Assembly (NCBI GenBank): GCA_016722075.1
Contig: JADKGW010000002.1
Location: 1 to 64,000 of the forward strand
DNA length: 64,000 nucleotides
Direction of reading: 5' to 3'
Source of the DNA: Candidatus Kouleothrix ribensis
Lineage (GTDB): Bacteria > Chloroflexota > Chloroflexia > Chloroflexales > Roseiflexaceae
Below the pieces are notes generated by a model. That model ran no database searches. It was given only the letters and a program-made list of their open reading frames with translations, and was not told the DNA's origin. Shown here one piece after another: positions 27,316 to 35,371 of the stretch. Position 1 is the stretch's first letter; each line of letters starts with the position of its first letter. Both the position numbers and the translations under genes were made by a program.

Positions 27316-28233
27316 CTACGCTGTCGCCCAGATCTCGAGCTGCGTATAGCGATCGGGGCTGCCGGTGGCGCGGTGGTAGGCGCCGGCCAGGCGATTGGCC
27401 AGCCGCTCGGCAGCCGCGCCGCGGCGGTGTTGGAACGGCAATGGGTAGGCTTGGCCGGGCAACAGCGCCGCCCGTGAGCGCGTGGGGGCAATCGGGCCAA
27501 CCGTGAAGCTTGCGAAGCCAAGCTCGCGTAGCAGCGTGCGCAGGCGCGCGGGGCTGAGCCACTGCAGGTGATCGATGAAGCCACGCGGCCGGCGATAGAG
27601 CCGCAGCAGCTGGCGATTCAGCGCCTTGCCAAGCCCCAGCGGCAGCAACACGCCGTAGTGTGCCTCGTAGAAGCCGGTGTAGTTCGGTGCCTGCGCGAAC
27701 AGCGTGCCGCCCGGCCGCAGCACGCGCCGCACCTCGCGCAGTGTCTGCGCAACATCGGCTACGTGCTCGAGCGTCTGGAACGAGACCACGAAATCAACGC
27801 TCTGGCTGGGCAGCGGCAAGCGCTCGCCGAAGGCCTGCACCAGCGCGACCGGGAAGCCGTTATCGGCGCACAGCGCGCGTGCGACCCGCAGTGAATCGGC
27901 ATACCGATCGCTCGAGGCCTCCGCGCCCACGATCTCGAAGCCCAGGGCAGCACCGGCCAGCGTAAACAGCCCCATGCCACAGCCAACCTCGAGCAGGCGC
28001 GCACGCTGTGCGGCGGCAAGGCCGATCCGATCGACGATTCGCTGCCACTGCGCCAGCCGGTCGCCGAGCGACCAGTAGCCGGCCAGGCTCGACTCGGGGT
28101 CGTGGCTGCCCAGGCTGAGCGCGATCCGGCCGGCGTGTTCGCGCGCGATACGCAGCGCCTGTGGTGAGAGGCGGATGGGCCGGCCGGCGATCTCGCCGAG
28201 CAGCAGATCTGATTGCTCGTTGACAGTAGCCAT
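27316..28233 (-). CDS. Class I SAM-dependent methyltransferase
   Basis: A 305-residue protein with methyltransferase motif I LLEVGCGMGLFTLAGAALGFE, acidic turn VGAEASSD, FGERLPLPSQSVDFVVSFQ and LEHVADVAQTLREVRRVLRP, followed by GGTLFAQAPNYTGFYEAHYG. This is the type-11 layout common among enzymes that modify sugars, lipids or antibiotics; the C-terminal Arg-rich region (ALNRQLLRLYRRPRGF) is frequent in those acting on lipid-linked glycans. It converges on the LuxR-Kelch gene with a 13-base gap. Start ATG 28233 is preferred over 28242 on length, with neither having a strong ribosome site. Confidence 0.8.
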   Translation of the reverse strand: MATVNEQSDLLLGEIAGRPIRLSPQALRIAREHAGRIALSLGSHDPESSLAGYWSLGDRLAQWQRIVDRIGLAAAQRARLLEVGCGMGLFTLAGAALGFEIVGAEASSDRYADSLRVARALCADNGFPVALVQAFGERLPLPSQSVDFVVSFQTLEHVADVAQTLREVRRVLRPGGTLFAQAPNYTGFYEAHYGVLLPLGLGKALNRQLLRLYRRPRGFIDHLQWLSPARLRTLLRELGFASFTVGPIAPTRSRAALLPGQAYPLPFQHRRGAAAERLANRLAGAYHRATGSPDRYTQLEIWATA

Positions 28234-28255
28234 AGGCGGCATTATACGACAAAAT

Positions 28256-28291
28256 GCGGCGGCGGCAGTGCTAAAGCACTGCCGCCGCCGC
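28256..28291 (-). terminator. Perfect 16-bp stem terminator for the secreted protein gene
   Basis: GCGGCGGCGGCAGTGC (28256-28271) pairs with its exact complement at 28276-28291 around TAAA. On the minus strand it is followed by ATTTTG. It lies 27 bases after the stop of the secreted-protein gene and separates it from the methyltransferase. Confidence 0.75.
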
Positions 28292-28317
28292 GCCCCGAAG
28301 CGTGTCGCGTAAATGTA

Positions 28318-29769
28318 CTACTGAACGTTGACGCCGGTGTAGTCCTCGCCGGCCAGAGTCGGGTTGCCGGTCGAGATACGCACGACCACCGCCAGCTGCG
28401 CGCCCGCATCGGCTGTAATGATCGCGCCACCGCCGAACTGGTCGCCCAAGCAGTTTGCGCCGCCGCCGTACTCGCCGAAGCGGCCACAGCTATCCAGCGC
28501 GCTACCGAGCGCCGGGCTCGACGAGATCTTCGCGCCGGCCGCAATCGTGCCGAGCGTATGGGTGCCCTTCACAACGCCGTCGCGATCGATGTACTGAACC
28601 TTGACATTGGTCGCATCGGTGCCGCCGATGTTCTGGATGGCGATGTTGGCGCGCTGGCGCGAGCCATTGTTGTAGGTGCTATCGGGCGACCAGCGCACGT
28701 ACGGCACCGCAACCTTGGCCGAACCCTGGCCCTCGATCACGCCGATGAAGGCCGAGCTGATGTTACCGCCGAAGACCTTACCGACCGCGACCAGCGAGCC
28801 GGCCGCCGAGGTGCGCTCGATGATCGCCGAGCCGGTGCTGCCCTGCGGCATCTTGGCGCAGCCCTGGACGCTCTGCTTGCCGCCGGCCGGCACATTGAAC
28901 GGGCCGTCGACCACATCGGAGCCACCGGTGACCTTGTAGCGCACCTGGAAGCTGACGGGGTTGCTGGCATCGGCGTTCTGGACGGCGTAGGCGGTGTTGA
29001 ACACGCCCGCGAAGTTGCACAGCGCCGACGGCATGAACACCTTGTTGCCACTCTGCGGCGCGCCCTCGAAGCTGCTGCCGGCGCTACCGCTCACCTGCAG
29101 CTCGTTCACGGTTGCAACCACCTTAGCGGCAGTCGTACCATCCGACGAGAGCGTGGCAGTCACGCGTGCCGAGCCGTTGAAGCCATTCGGCAGCCCGCCG
29201 ATCGCGCCCGAGTCGAAGTACTTGGCCGCGCCGGCCGGCAGGTTGTTGGCCGTCTCGGTATGAGTCGGGGTCGTCGCGCCGGTCGCAAAGTACTCGACCT
29301 TCACGTTGACGGCAGCCGACTCAGTATTCTGCACCGAGAAGACCGTGGTGTTATCGAACTGGTTCTTCAGCACAGTGGCGATCAGCACGCTGCTGGCGCC
29401 ATCGGCCGAGCCGAAGCCATTCGACAGCAGGCGGTTTCTGATACCAGTGTTGAACTGAACGATCGTCGCGATCACCGGCTGATCGGACGACAGCACCGCC
29501 GAACCCTTGAACGAGCCCGACGTGATCGCCGTGCCGACGTTCAGCGAGGTGCTCGCACCCGCCGCCAGCGCCGCGCCGGGGATGGTGATCGGCGTGCCGC
29601 TGTTCTCGGCGAAGAAGCTGAAGTTAATCGTGGCCGGGCCGGTGCCGACATTCTGATAGGTGATCGCCACCGAGAACGGCGTGGCGTAAGCACCTGCGTT
29701 TGCGCCAGTCGGCAGCATGGCGAAGCACAGTGCGAATGCCATGGTGAGAGCAACCAAAACTCGTTTCAT
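28318..29769 (-). CDS. Secreted or surface protein with beta-rich repeats
   Basis: A 483-residue protein with a classical signal peptide (MKRVLVALTMAFALCFAMLP, cleavage likely after ANA near residue 26). The mature part is rich in Gly, Ala, Ser, Thr, Asn and Val and contains several CARDB/Ig-like modules recognisable by recurring phrases: ITYQNVGTGPATINFSFFAE, VFSVQNTESAAVNVKVEYFA, AYAVQNADASNPVSFQVRYK, IAIQNIGGTDATNVKVQYID. These look like about four repeats of one domain. Cys pairs may form disulfides. No enzyme motif is seen; a structural surface or sheath role is plausible for a filament. AAGGAG precedes ATG 29769, and a promoter and strong terminator bracket it as a single-gene unit. Confidence 0.75.
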   Translation of the reverse strand: MKRVLVALTMAFALCFAMLPTGANAGAYATPFSVAITYQNVGTGPATINFSFFAENSGTPITIPGAALAAGASTSLNVGTAITSGSFKGSAVLSSDQPVIATIVQFNTGIRNRLLSNGFGSADGASSVLIATVLKNQFDNTTVFSVQNTESAAVNVKVEYFATGATTPTHTETANNLPAGAAKYFDSGAIGGLPNGFNGSARVTATLSSDGTTAAKVVATVNELQVSGSAGSSFEGAPQSGNKVFMPSALCNFAGVFNTAYAVQNADASNPVSFQVRYKVTGGSDVVDGPFNVPAGGKQSVQGCAKMPQGSTGSAIIERTSAAGSLVAVGKVFGGNISSAFIGVIEGQGSAKVAVPYVRWSPDSTYNNGSRQRANIAIQNIGGTDATNVKVQYIDRDGVVKGTHTLGTIAAGAKISSSPALGSALDSCGRFGEYGGGANCLGDQFGGGAIITADAGAQLAVVVRISTGNPTLAGEDYTGVNVQ

Positions 29770-29819
29770 TCCGATGATCTCCTTAAAATGATGCCTTTGA
29801 CGACCGCTTCGTTGTGTCG

Positions 29820-29848
29820 AGTATAGCCTGCCGCCAACATCAAAACAA
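29820..29848 (-). promoter_or_regulatory. Promoter for the secreted protein gene
   Basis: On the minus strand TATACT (29825-29820) is preceded by TTGTTT (29848-29843) at a 17-base distance. The leader to ATG 29769 would be about 45 bases. Confidence 0.55.
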
Positions 29849-29901
29849 TACTCCACACGGGTAGTTTTCGGCCAAATTTCACCCTGCACCGGCGCTGCCG
29901 G

Positions 29902-29925
29902 CCACTAACCCGATCGGGTTAGTGG
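29902..29925. promoter_or_regulatory. 24-bp perfect palindrome in a divergent promoter region
   Basis: CCACTAACCCGA at 29902-29913 is followed by its exact reverse complement to 29925. It lies in the 330-bp gap between the divergent secreted-protein and lipoprotein genes, about 55 bases upstream of the candidate -35 of the first. A dimeric regulator's operator fits best; a terminator is less likely since no gene ends here. The rest of the gap holds no gene; TATACT at 30005-30010 may be the lipoprotein's -10. Confidence 0.5.
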
Positions 29926-30099
29926 TGATTTTACCGCATCCTGAAGCCATGAAATCGCGCCTAAAATATGACGAATTCGACATCATGCGATCAGCGAGTC
30001 ATGCTATACTGATCGCGGGATATGGGGGCATTGTGTAGATGTAAAGCGGCAGCGTCGCTGGGGGCTATGGCACGCGCTATTGCAGTAGGAGGTTGACGC

Positions 30100-30570
30100 A
30101 TGAGGCTTTTCCGGCTCTGGACACTCTTGGGGGCGCTGCTGCTGGTGCTGGCAGCATGCACAGGCACACCGGCGCCCCAACCGCCACAGGTGAACCGGCC
30201 GAATGTGCCGGCCCCCGGCGCCGATAGTAGCGTCGTCACTGGCCAGATCCTGGGCACAACCACTAAGGCCCCAATTAAGCAGACCCCGGTGTATCTGGCG
30301 CAAATCTACTGGGATACCGATCACAAAAATGCCGCTTTTGCATTAGACCTGGCACGTAGCCCGGTGACGCGCACCGATGATAATGGCTTCTTCACCATCA
30401 CCGATATTAAACCGGCTGAATATGCCTTGATCATCGGCGATTTCTATGGCCGCAACGAGGCCGTGCGCGAAAGCAACGGCAATGCGCGGATCTACAAGCC
30501 CGAGGCCGGCAAAACGATCGATGTCGGCACACTCGAGGTTGCGCCCGACCTGCAGGTACAGGCGCAGTAA
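30100..30570 (+). CDS. Lipoprotein with carboxypeptidase-regulatory-like domain
   Basis: A 156-residue protein whose signal peptide MRLFRLWTLLGALLLVLAAC ends in the lipobox LAAC, so C20 would be diacylated by Lgt. After a Pro-rich linker comes VTGQILGTTTKAPIKQTPVY, then TDDNGFFTITDIKPAEYALI, the pattern of a CarboxypepD_reg/transthyretin-like beta-sandwich, ending with DVGTLEVAPDL. Such domains are structural modules in surface proteins. AGGAGG ends eight bases before the ATG. It is divergent from the large secreted protein and may be coregulated through the palindrome between them. Confidence 0.8.
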   Translation: MRLFRLWTLLGALLLVLAACTGTPAPQPPQVNRPNVPAPGADSSVVTGQILGTTTKAPIKQTPVYLAQIYWDTDHKNAAFALDLARSPVTRTDDNGFFTITDIKPAEYALIIGDFYGRNEAVRESNGNARIYKPEAGKTIDVGTLEVAPDLQVQAQ

Positions 30571-30609
30571 TCCAATCGCAGTACACACGCAGGGCTGTAA
30601 CCGCCCGAT

Positions 30610-31311
30610 CTATTTGCGCGCGTACACCGCGATCAGCAGCGGGTTGTTCGGGTCGGGCTGCTGCATAGCCCGCCGGCTGAGGTGATCCTGCGTCCAGTAC
30701 CAGTAGGCTGCCACCACCGTGAGGCGGTTGCCGTACGGGGTGATCTGCACATCGCTGAACGGTGCGCCGAACAGCAGCCCGAGCGAGTCGCGCGTGAAGC
30801 GCCAGTAGTCGCCGGGCGCCGAGTGGTAGGGGTAGGCCGAGGGCACCGTCAGCAGCAGGCGCCCGCCCGGCTTGAGAATGCGATAGAGCTCGGCGGCGGC
30901 CAGAAACGGGTTGGCGACGTGCTCGAGCACCTGGGTGCAGATGATCACATCGTAGGTGTTGTCGGGGATGGCGGTGCGCTGGATATCGCCGACGATCGTC
31001 ACCTCGGGGCCGGGCGCCACGTCGAGGATGTCGTAGCGGCGCACTCGCGCGGGCGGAAACAGGTGCCGGTAGCGCGGGTCGCCAAACTCGAGGAAGCTGC
31101 CGGCACACTCGCCGGCATGCTCGCTCAGAAACTGGTCGAGGTACAGGCGCCCGGCGGTGTTGGCGCGGCCGCGCACGAACGCGAACGGGTTCAAGCGCGC
31201 GCGCCAGGCCAGCCACAGTAGCCCGGCCAGCCCGCGCTTTATCGCCAGCTCGGCCAGCAGGAACGGCGTGCGCACGATTGGGATCTGCCAGATCGATCGG
31301 GGCACTGACAT
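30610..31311 (-). CDS. SAM-dependent methyltransferase of the polysaccharide cluster
   Basis: A 233-residue type-11 methyltransferase. It reads YDILDVAPGPEVTIVGDIQR (motif I partly degenerate), IPDNTYDVIICTQVLEHVAN (motif II/post-II), and LYRILKPGGRLLLTVPSAYP, followed by HSAPGDYWRFTRDSL, a signature seen in many cell-wall or LPS cluster methyltransferases. The start MSVPRSIWQIPIVRT suggests an amphipathic N-terminal helix. It is the last minus-strand gene before the lipoprotein and is separated from the upstream glycosyltransferase gene by a strong terminator, so it may be transcribed on its own. Confidence 0.82.
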   Translation of the reverse strand: MSVPRSIWQIPIVRTPFLLAELAIKRGLAGLLWLAWRARLNPFAFVRGRANTAGRLYLDQFLSEHAGECAGSFLEFGDPRYRHLFPPARVRRYDILDVAPGPEVTIVGDIQRTAIPDNTYDVIICTQVLEHVANPFLAAAELYRILKPGGRLLLTVPSAYPYHSAPGDYWRFTRDSLGLLFGAPFSDVQITPYGNRLTVVAAYWYWTQDHLSRRAMQQPDPNNPLLIAVYARK

Positions 31312-31348
31312 AGGGCTTCCCTCGCTTGATTGCTCTGCTTGACGCGGT

Positions 31349-31388
31349 TTACGCAGCCGGCGCGTTTGCCTTCGGCCGAGCGATACGT
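31349..31388. repeat. Dispersed repeat, diverged copy
   Basis: TTACGCAG, CGCGTTTG and GCCTTCGGCCGAGCGATACG in this order match the copy at 11884-11926 with several changes. It lies just beside the terminator hairpin, as does CTGCCGCAGGC (31441-31451), which also appears at 59360-59370. Confidence 0.5.
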
Positions 31389-31395
31389 TCTATTG

Positions 31396-31433
31396 TGGAG
31401 GCTTTTTCGCGCTTCGCACAAAAAAAGCCTCCA
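31396..31433. terminator. Bidirectional terminator between methyltransferase and GT4 genes
   Basis: TGGAGGCTTTTT (31396-31407) pairs with AAAAAGCCTCCA (31422-31433). The stem carries A and T runs on both sides of the loop, so it may serve transcripts from either side; the GT4 gene ending at 31486 is the obvious user. Confidence 0.6.
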
Positions 31434-31485
31434 TACCTTGCTGCCGCAGGCGAACGAGCGCGCAACGCACACCAGCGCAACGACG

Positions 31486-32649
31486 CTAACCGCCAAGTAG
31501 CTCGGCATACAGCTGGCCATAGGCGTGCGCCACCGTGCGGATCGCAAACTGCTCGATGTGGCTGCGGGCATGTTCGGCCATGGCCCGCGCATTGGCCGGT
31601 TCGCGGATCATCCGCAGCATGGCCTGCGCCAGTGCGGCCGGGTCGCGCGGCGGCACCAGCAGGCCGGTCGCGCCGTCGATTACCAGGTCGCGGCTGCCGG
31701 CAATATTCGTAGCCACCACCGGCGTGCCCAGCAGCATAGCCTCGAGAATCACGGTCGGCAGGCCCTCCCACAGCGACGACGACACAAACGCGTCGAGGCT
31801 GGCGATCAGGTCGATCGCATCGCTGCGCGGCCCCAGGAACGTGATGCAATCGCCCAGGCCCTGCTCGGCCACCAGCGCGTGCAGCTCGTCGCGGCGCTCG
31901 CCATTGCCGATAATCAGCAGCCGTGCCTCGGGCAGCGCCGCGCGCACCGCGTGCATGGCCCGAATCAGGTAGGGCAGGCCCTTCTGCTCGCTCAGCCGGC
32001 CGACTACGCCGAACAGTGGGGCCTGCGGCGCGATACCCAGCAGCGCGCGCATGTCGCGGCCGCTGCGCTGCGCCAGCACCAGCTCGGGGTCGATCGCGTT
32101 GGGGATGTAGCGCGCGGGCCGGCGCCGCAGCCGTGCGGCCGGGTTTTCGCCGAGCATCTGCACCACCGCGCGCGACACGCCCACCTCCATGTCGGCCACC
32201 CAGGGATAGATCCGCGACAGCTTGCGCCAGATCCGCAGGTCGAACGGCCACTCGACCACATTATGCCCGGTGCGCACCATGCGCCGCGCCGCGCCGGTGG
32301 CCTTCAGCGCCGCGCCGACCATGTCGGCGTACTCGGTATGCGTGTTCAGAATATCGGGGCGCAGCCGCCAGAGCAGCGGGTAGACGCACAGATAGGCCAT
32401 CACGAAGTCTGTGCGAAACTGCGCACGGTAGTGCGTGGCGAAGTGGGTGGCGATACCCTGCGCCGCGAGCTGGCGCTGCCAGGCGCGCTCAATCGGCGAA
32501 TCGTAGGCCCACATGGCCAGCACGCTAACCTCGAACTGCGCCGGGTCGAGGAACTGCGCCAGGCGCACCGCAAACAGCTCGCCGCCGCCGTTCACCTCGC
32601 CGATCGCCAACCCCGTGACGAGCTGTGTTACGCGAATGCGCCGTTTCAT
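31486..32649 (-). CDS. Glycosyltransferase family 4
   Basis: A 387-residue GT-B fold enzyme. The N-terminal acceptor domain begins RIRVTQLVTGLAIGEVNGGG, with DILNTHTEYADMVGA and RTGHNVVEWPF; the C-terminal donor domain has PLFGVVGRLSEQKGLPYLI, LLIIGNGERRDELHAL, and the family E-x7-E motif in SLWEGLPTVILEAMLLG. Such enzymes transfer sugars from nucleotide donors to lipid-linked acceptors. Its start overlaps the stop of the upstream pyruvyl-transferase-like gene in an ATGA, so the two are translationally coupled. It ends the coupled group at the terminator 31396-31433. Confidence 0.88.
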   Translation of the reverse strand: MKRRIRVTQLVTGLAIGEVNGGGELFAVRLAQFLDPAQFEVSVLAMWAYDSPIERAWQRQLAAQGIATHFATHYRAQFRTDFVMAYLCVYPLLWRLRPDILNTHTEYADMVGAALKATGAARRMVRTGHNVVEWPFDLRIWRKLSRIYPWVADMEVGVSRAVVQMLGENPAARLRRRPARYIPNAIDPELVLAQRSGRDMRALLGIAPQAPLFGVVGRLSEQKGLPYLIRAMHAVRAALPEARLLIIGNGERRDELHALVAEQGLGDCITFLGPRSDAIDLIASLDAFVSSSLWEGLPTVILEAMLLGTPVVATNIAGSRDLVIDGATGLLVPPRDPAALAQAMLRMIREPANARAMAEHARSHIEQFAIRTVAHAYGQLYAELLGG

Positions 32650-33935
32650 GCTTCTGGCACCATTGCGCGCAGCATGGCCCCAAGCGCCAGCTTACGCCTG
32701 CGCGCTTGCGCCAGGTAGAGCGCAACATCCTGCGGCTGGGGCGCGGCGCGCAGCCGATCGAAGGCGCCAACCAGCTCGTCGGCGGTGATCGTCGCGATAT
32801 CGAGGTAGCGCTCGCGCATGCCCAGGTCGTCGAGCACGCCGCGAGTCTTGTGCAAATAGCCGATCGCCAGCGCGGGTGTGCCGGCATTGAGCGCCAGAAT
32901 CACCGAGTGCATCCGCGTGCCGATGAAGTAATCCATCTCGCCGTAGGCTGCCTGGAGCGTATCGGGCGGCAGTGACTCGCGTACCAGCAGCACGCGCTCG
33001 GGATGCGCCGCGCGTACACGCAGCCGCGCAGCCACCACCCGGTCGTCTTCGGCCTGGCTGGGGCCGCAGCACTGCGCGAACAGCACCACCGCGCCGGCCT
33101 GGGCAGTCAGCGCGTCGATCGTGCCGAGCAGTGCGGCCTCGTAGGCCTGCTGGCCCTGAAAGGTGAAGCTCTGGCCGCTCCAGTTTAGCGCGGTAATGCC
33201 CACGTAGAACGGCGCGTCGAGCGTGAAGCAGCCAGCGTGCTGCAGCACCGCGCGCGCTGCGGCTGTAGCGGCGCTATCGGCGCCGAAGGCCATGTCGGGC
33301 AGCAGCAGTACACGCTCGGCGCAGCCCAGCTCGTGCAGCAGCGCAAGCGACTGGCGCTCGCGCACGCAGGTGAGCCGCGCCCCGCGCACGATCAGCCGGG
33401 CGGCGCGCAGCTGAAAAGTATCGTGCAGCGGGCCGATCGACTGCGGCAGCAGCACCAGCGGCTTGCCCATCAGCACGGCCAGCGCGCAGCCCGCCAGCAT
33501 GAAGCCGAACCAGCCGCTCAGGCCGTCGCCGGGGCCGGGCGCATAGATATAGCCGCCACCGCAGGCCAGCACCAGGTCGGCGCGGGCGAACGCGCGCAGC
33601 AGCGCACGCTTGCGGGCATCCAGAAACAGCGGCGGCACCAGCCGGGTGAGCCGGTAGCACAGCCCGGCCAGCAGCAGCAGCAGCAGGTACAGGCGCCGCC
33701 GCCACATGCCAACGAAGCGGTACTGCCCATCCGGCTGCAGCGGCGCGGCCCAGCTGAGCGGCGCGGCGTGGATCGAGTAGCCGGGCAGCGCCGCGCACGC
33801 CGACTCGGTGTCGTTGAACACCAGCTCGACCTGCGCGCCAGGCATTGCAGCATGCAGCATCCGTAGCGTCTCGCGCAGAATGGCGTGATCGCCGGCATTC
33901 AGCAGCGAGTGGTTGTTGATCAGTAGCACGCTCAT
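32646..33935 (-). CDS. Polysaccharide pyruvyl transferase family protein
   Basis: A 429-residue protein with the family's N-terminus SVLLINNHSLLNAGDHAIL, LVLACGGGYIYAPGPGDGLS, GKPLVLLPQSIGPLHD, VRERQSLALLHELG, and the C-terminal GTRMHSVILALNAGTPALAI with its conserved RMH. The family (CsaB/WcaK-like) attaches ketal-linked pyruvate to polysaccharide sugars using phosphoenolpyruvate. Hydrophobic residues near 84-103 (RRLYLLLLLLAGLCYRL) could anchor it to the membrane. Both ends overlap neighbours by an ATGA: the flippase gene upstream and the GT4 gene downstream. Start at 33935 is therefore firm; longer reading upstream is a shadow of the flippase. Confidence 0.85.
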   Translation of the reverse strand: MSVLLINNHSLLNAGDHAILRETLRMLHAAMPGAQVELVFNDTESACAALPGYSIHAAPLSWAAPLQPDGQYRFVGMWRRRLYLLLLLLAGLCYRLTRLVPPLFLDARKRALLRAFARADLVLACGGGYIYAPGPGDGLSGWFGFMLAGCALAVLMGKPLVLLPQSIGPLHDTFQLRAARLIVRGARLTCVRERQSLALLHELGCAERVLLLPDMAFGADSAATAAARAVLQHAGCFTLDAPFYVGITALNWSGQSFTFQGQQAYEAALLGTIDALTAQAGAVVLFAQCCGPSQAEDDRVVAARLRVRAAHPERVLLVRESLPPDTLQAAYGEMDYFIGTRMHSVILALNAGTPALAIGYLHKTRGVLDDLGMRERYLDIATITADELVGAFDRLRAAPQPQDVALYLAQARRRKLALGAMLRAMVPEA

Positions 33936-35221
33936 AGGTGCCTCCGCCGCGAGACGTGCCAGGCGCCCAGGCCATACAGCACGAACAGCAGCAGCTCGAG
34001 ACCGACATACACCCAGGCCGTGCCGGCAGCGCCGTAGCTGGGGATGACCAGCCAGCCCAGCGCCAGGCTGGCCAGCACGGTGACGCCCTGCAGCACCACG
34101 CGCAGGCGCTGCTGCACATGGGCCAGCAGGATGGCAACCCACACGAAGCTGCACGACTTCAGCAGCGGGATGAGCGCCATGATCCGCACGTAGGGCAGCG
34201 CCGGTGCGAACTCGCCGCCGTACACCAGCCGGATGAGCAGGTAGCCGAAGAACCATAGCGCCAGCAGCGCGGCCAGGCCATACGCGACCGAGCCGGCCAG
34301 CATCAGGGTGATGATGCGCCGGTACTCGTGCGGCGAGATCGTCGGCGCCATCAGCAGCGGCAGGCCAACCGCGAACAGCAGGTTTGGCACCAGGAATGTG
34401 AGCATGATCAGGTTCATCGCCGGGCTGAATGTGCCCAGCGCCAGCGTGCCCACCGCCGAGCCGAGGATGGCCATGCCGGCCTGAGTGTAGATATTCGACA
34501 GCCCCTCGGCGGCGACAAACAGCCAGCCCTTGCGCACGGCCGCCAGCACATCGATGCGCGGCCGCTCGATACCGCGCCGGCGCGCGTGCCAGATCCGCGT
34601 CAGCACCACCACCGCCATCAGCACACTGAACGAGGCCTGGATCGACACCAGCAATAGCACGCTGATCGAGGTGCGCGCCAGCAGCAGCAGCACCAGCAGC
34701 AGCAGCGCGGGCGTGATCGTCTGAAACAGCGCCACCAGCGCATTTTGCCGGCGCACACGCAGCGCGCTGTAGCCGGTCTGCGCGAAGCTCTCGAAGATAA
34801 TGCCAACGGCGCCGATCACAAACGCGCTGGCCTGGGTGATCCGGCTCGACCAGACGAACGCCAGCACCACCAGCAGCAGCACCGCAGCCAGCGCCTTGAG
34901 CGCCAGCACCTGGCGCATGGGCACCGAGACATTCGCCGGGTCGCGGCCGCCCTCTTGCAACAGCCAGGTGTCGAGGCCCAGGCCGAGCAGGCCGGCGAAC
35001 AGGCTGAGCGAAACCGCCAGGGCCGCGTACTCGCCATACAGCGTCAGGCCGAGCCGGCGCACCACCAGCGCCTGCGCCACCGCGCCGAGCAGGCGCGAGA
35101 GGAACATGCCCGAGATCGCGGCAGCCACACCGTTGACCAGCGTGGCGACCAGGCTGCGCGGCGCGCCGCCCTTCCCCGATACCAAGAGCAAGCGCGAGGC
35201 TTGGAACCAGCGCGAGAGCAT
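33932..35221 (-). CDS. Polysaccharide flippase (Wzx/MATE-like)
   Basis: A 429-residue membrane protein with about 12-14 helices and the polysaccharide-biosynthesis (RfbX-like) pattern: GVAAAISGMFLSRLLGAVAQ, RRLGLTLYGEYAALAVSLSL, LFAVGLPLLMAPTISPHEYRR, and RLVYGGEFAPALPYVRIMAL near the end. It should move undecaprenyl-linked repeat units across the inner membrane. The start ATG 35221 follows AGGA by about seven bases. Its stop codon overlaps the ATG of the pyruvyl-transferase-like gene (ATGA), so it probably leads a three-gene coupled unit. Confidence 0.85.
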   Translation of the reverse strand: MLSRWFQASRLLLVSGKGGAPRSLVATLVNGVAAAISGMFLSRLLGAVAQALVVRRLGLTLYGEYAALAVSLSLFAGLLGLGLDTWLLQEGGRDPANVSVPMRQVLALKALAAVLLLVVLAFVWSSRITQASAFVIGAVGIIFESFAQTGYSALRVRRQNALVALFQTITPALLLLVLLLLARTSISVLLLVSIQASFSVLMAVVVLTRIWHARRRGIERPRIDVLAAVRKGWLFVAAEGLSNIYTQAGMAILGSAVGTLALGTFSPAMNLIMLTFLVPNLLFAVGLPLLMAPTISPHEYRRIITLMLAGSVAYGLAALLALWFFGYLLIRLVYGGEFAPALPYVRIMALIPLLKSCSFVWVAILLAHVQQRLRVVLQGVTVLASLALGWLVIPSYGAAGTAWVYVGLELLLFVLYGLGAWHVSRRRHL

Positions 35222-35278
35222 CGGATATCCTATCCTGTTACAGGAGCTGTGCGGTGCTTCGCACCACAATCTCCTGGC

Positions 35279-35318
35279 GGGAGGTTTGGAGGCCGCAAAC
35301 CCTCCGGATCATCTTTTT
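35279..35318 (+). terminator. Terminator-like hairpin with plus-strand U-tract, no plus gene
   Basis: GGAGGTTTG (about 35280-35288) pairs with CAAACCCTCC (about 35296-35305, one bulge), and GGATCATCTTTTTT follows. The U-tract fits plus-strand transcription, yet the nearest plus gene is far upstream. It may stop antisense transcripts or be part of a repeat; two smaller hairpins flank it. Confidence 0.4.
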
Positions 35319-35371
35319 TGCTGATGCGGGCCACCACAGTGGTTCGCACCAGCCAAGCCGGCTGCGTCACG

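Noticed and set aside
28213..29826. 537-codon plus-strand frame opposite the secreted protein
   Set aside because: It is a GC-rich shadow of a gene with signal peptide, ribosome site, promoter and terminator on the other strand.
31525..32718. 397-codon plus-strand frame opposite the GT4 gene
   Set aside because: Same reason: antisense composition, while the opposite strand shows full GT4 motifs.
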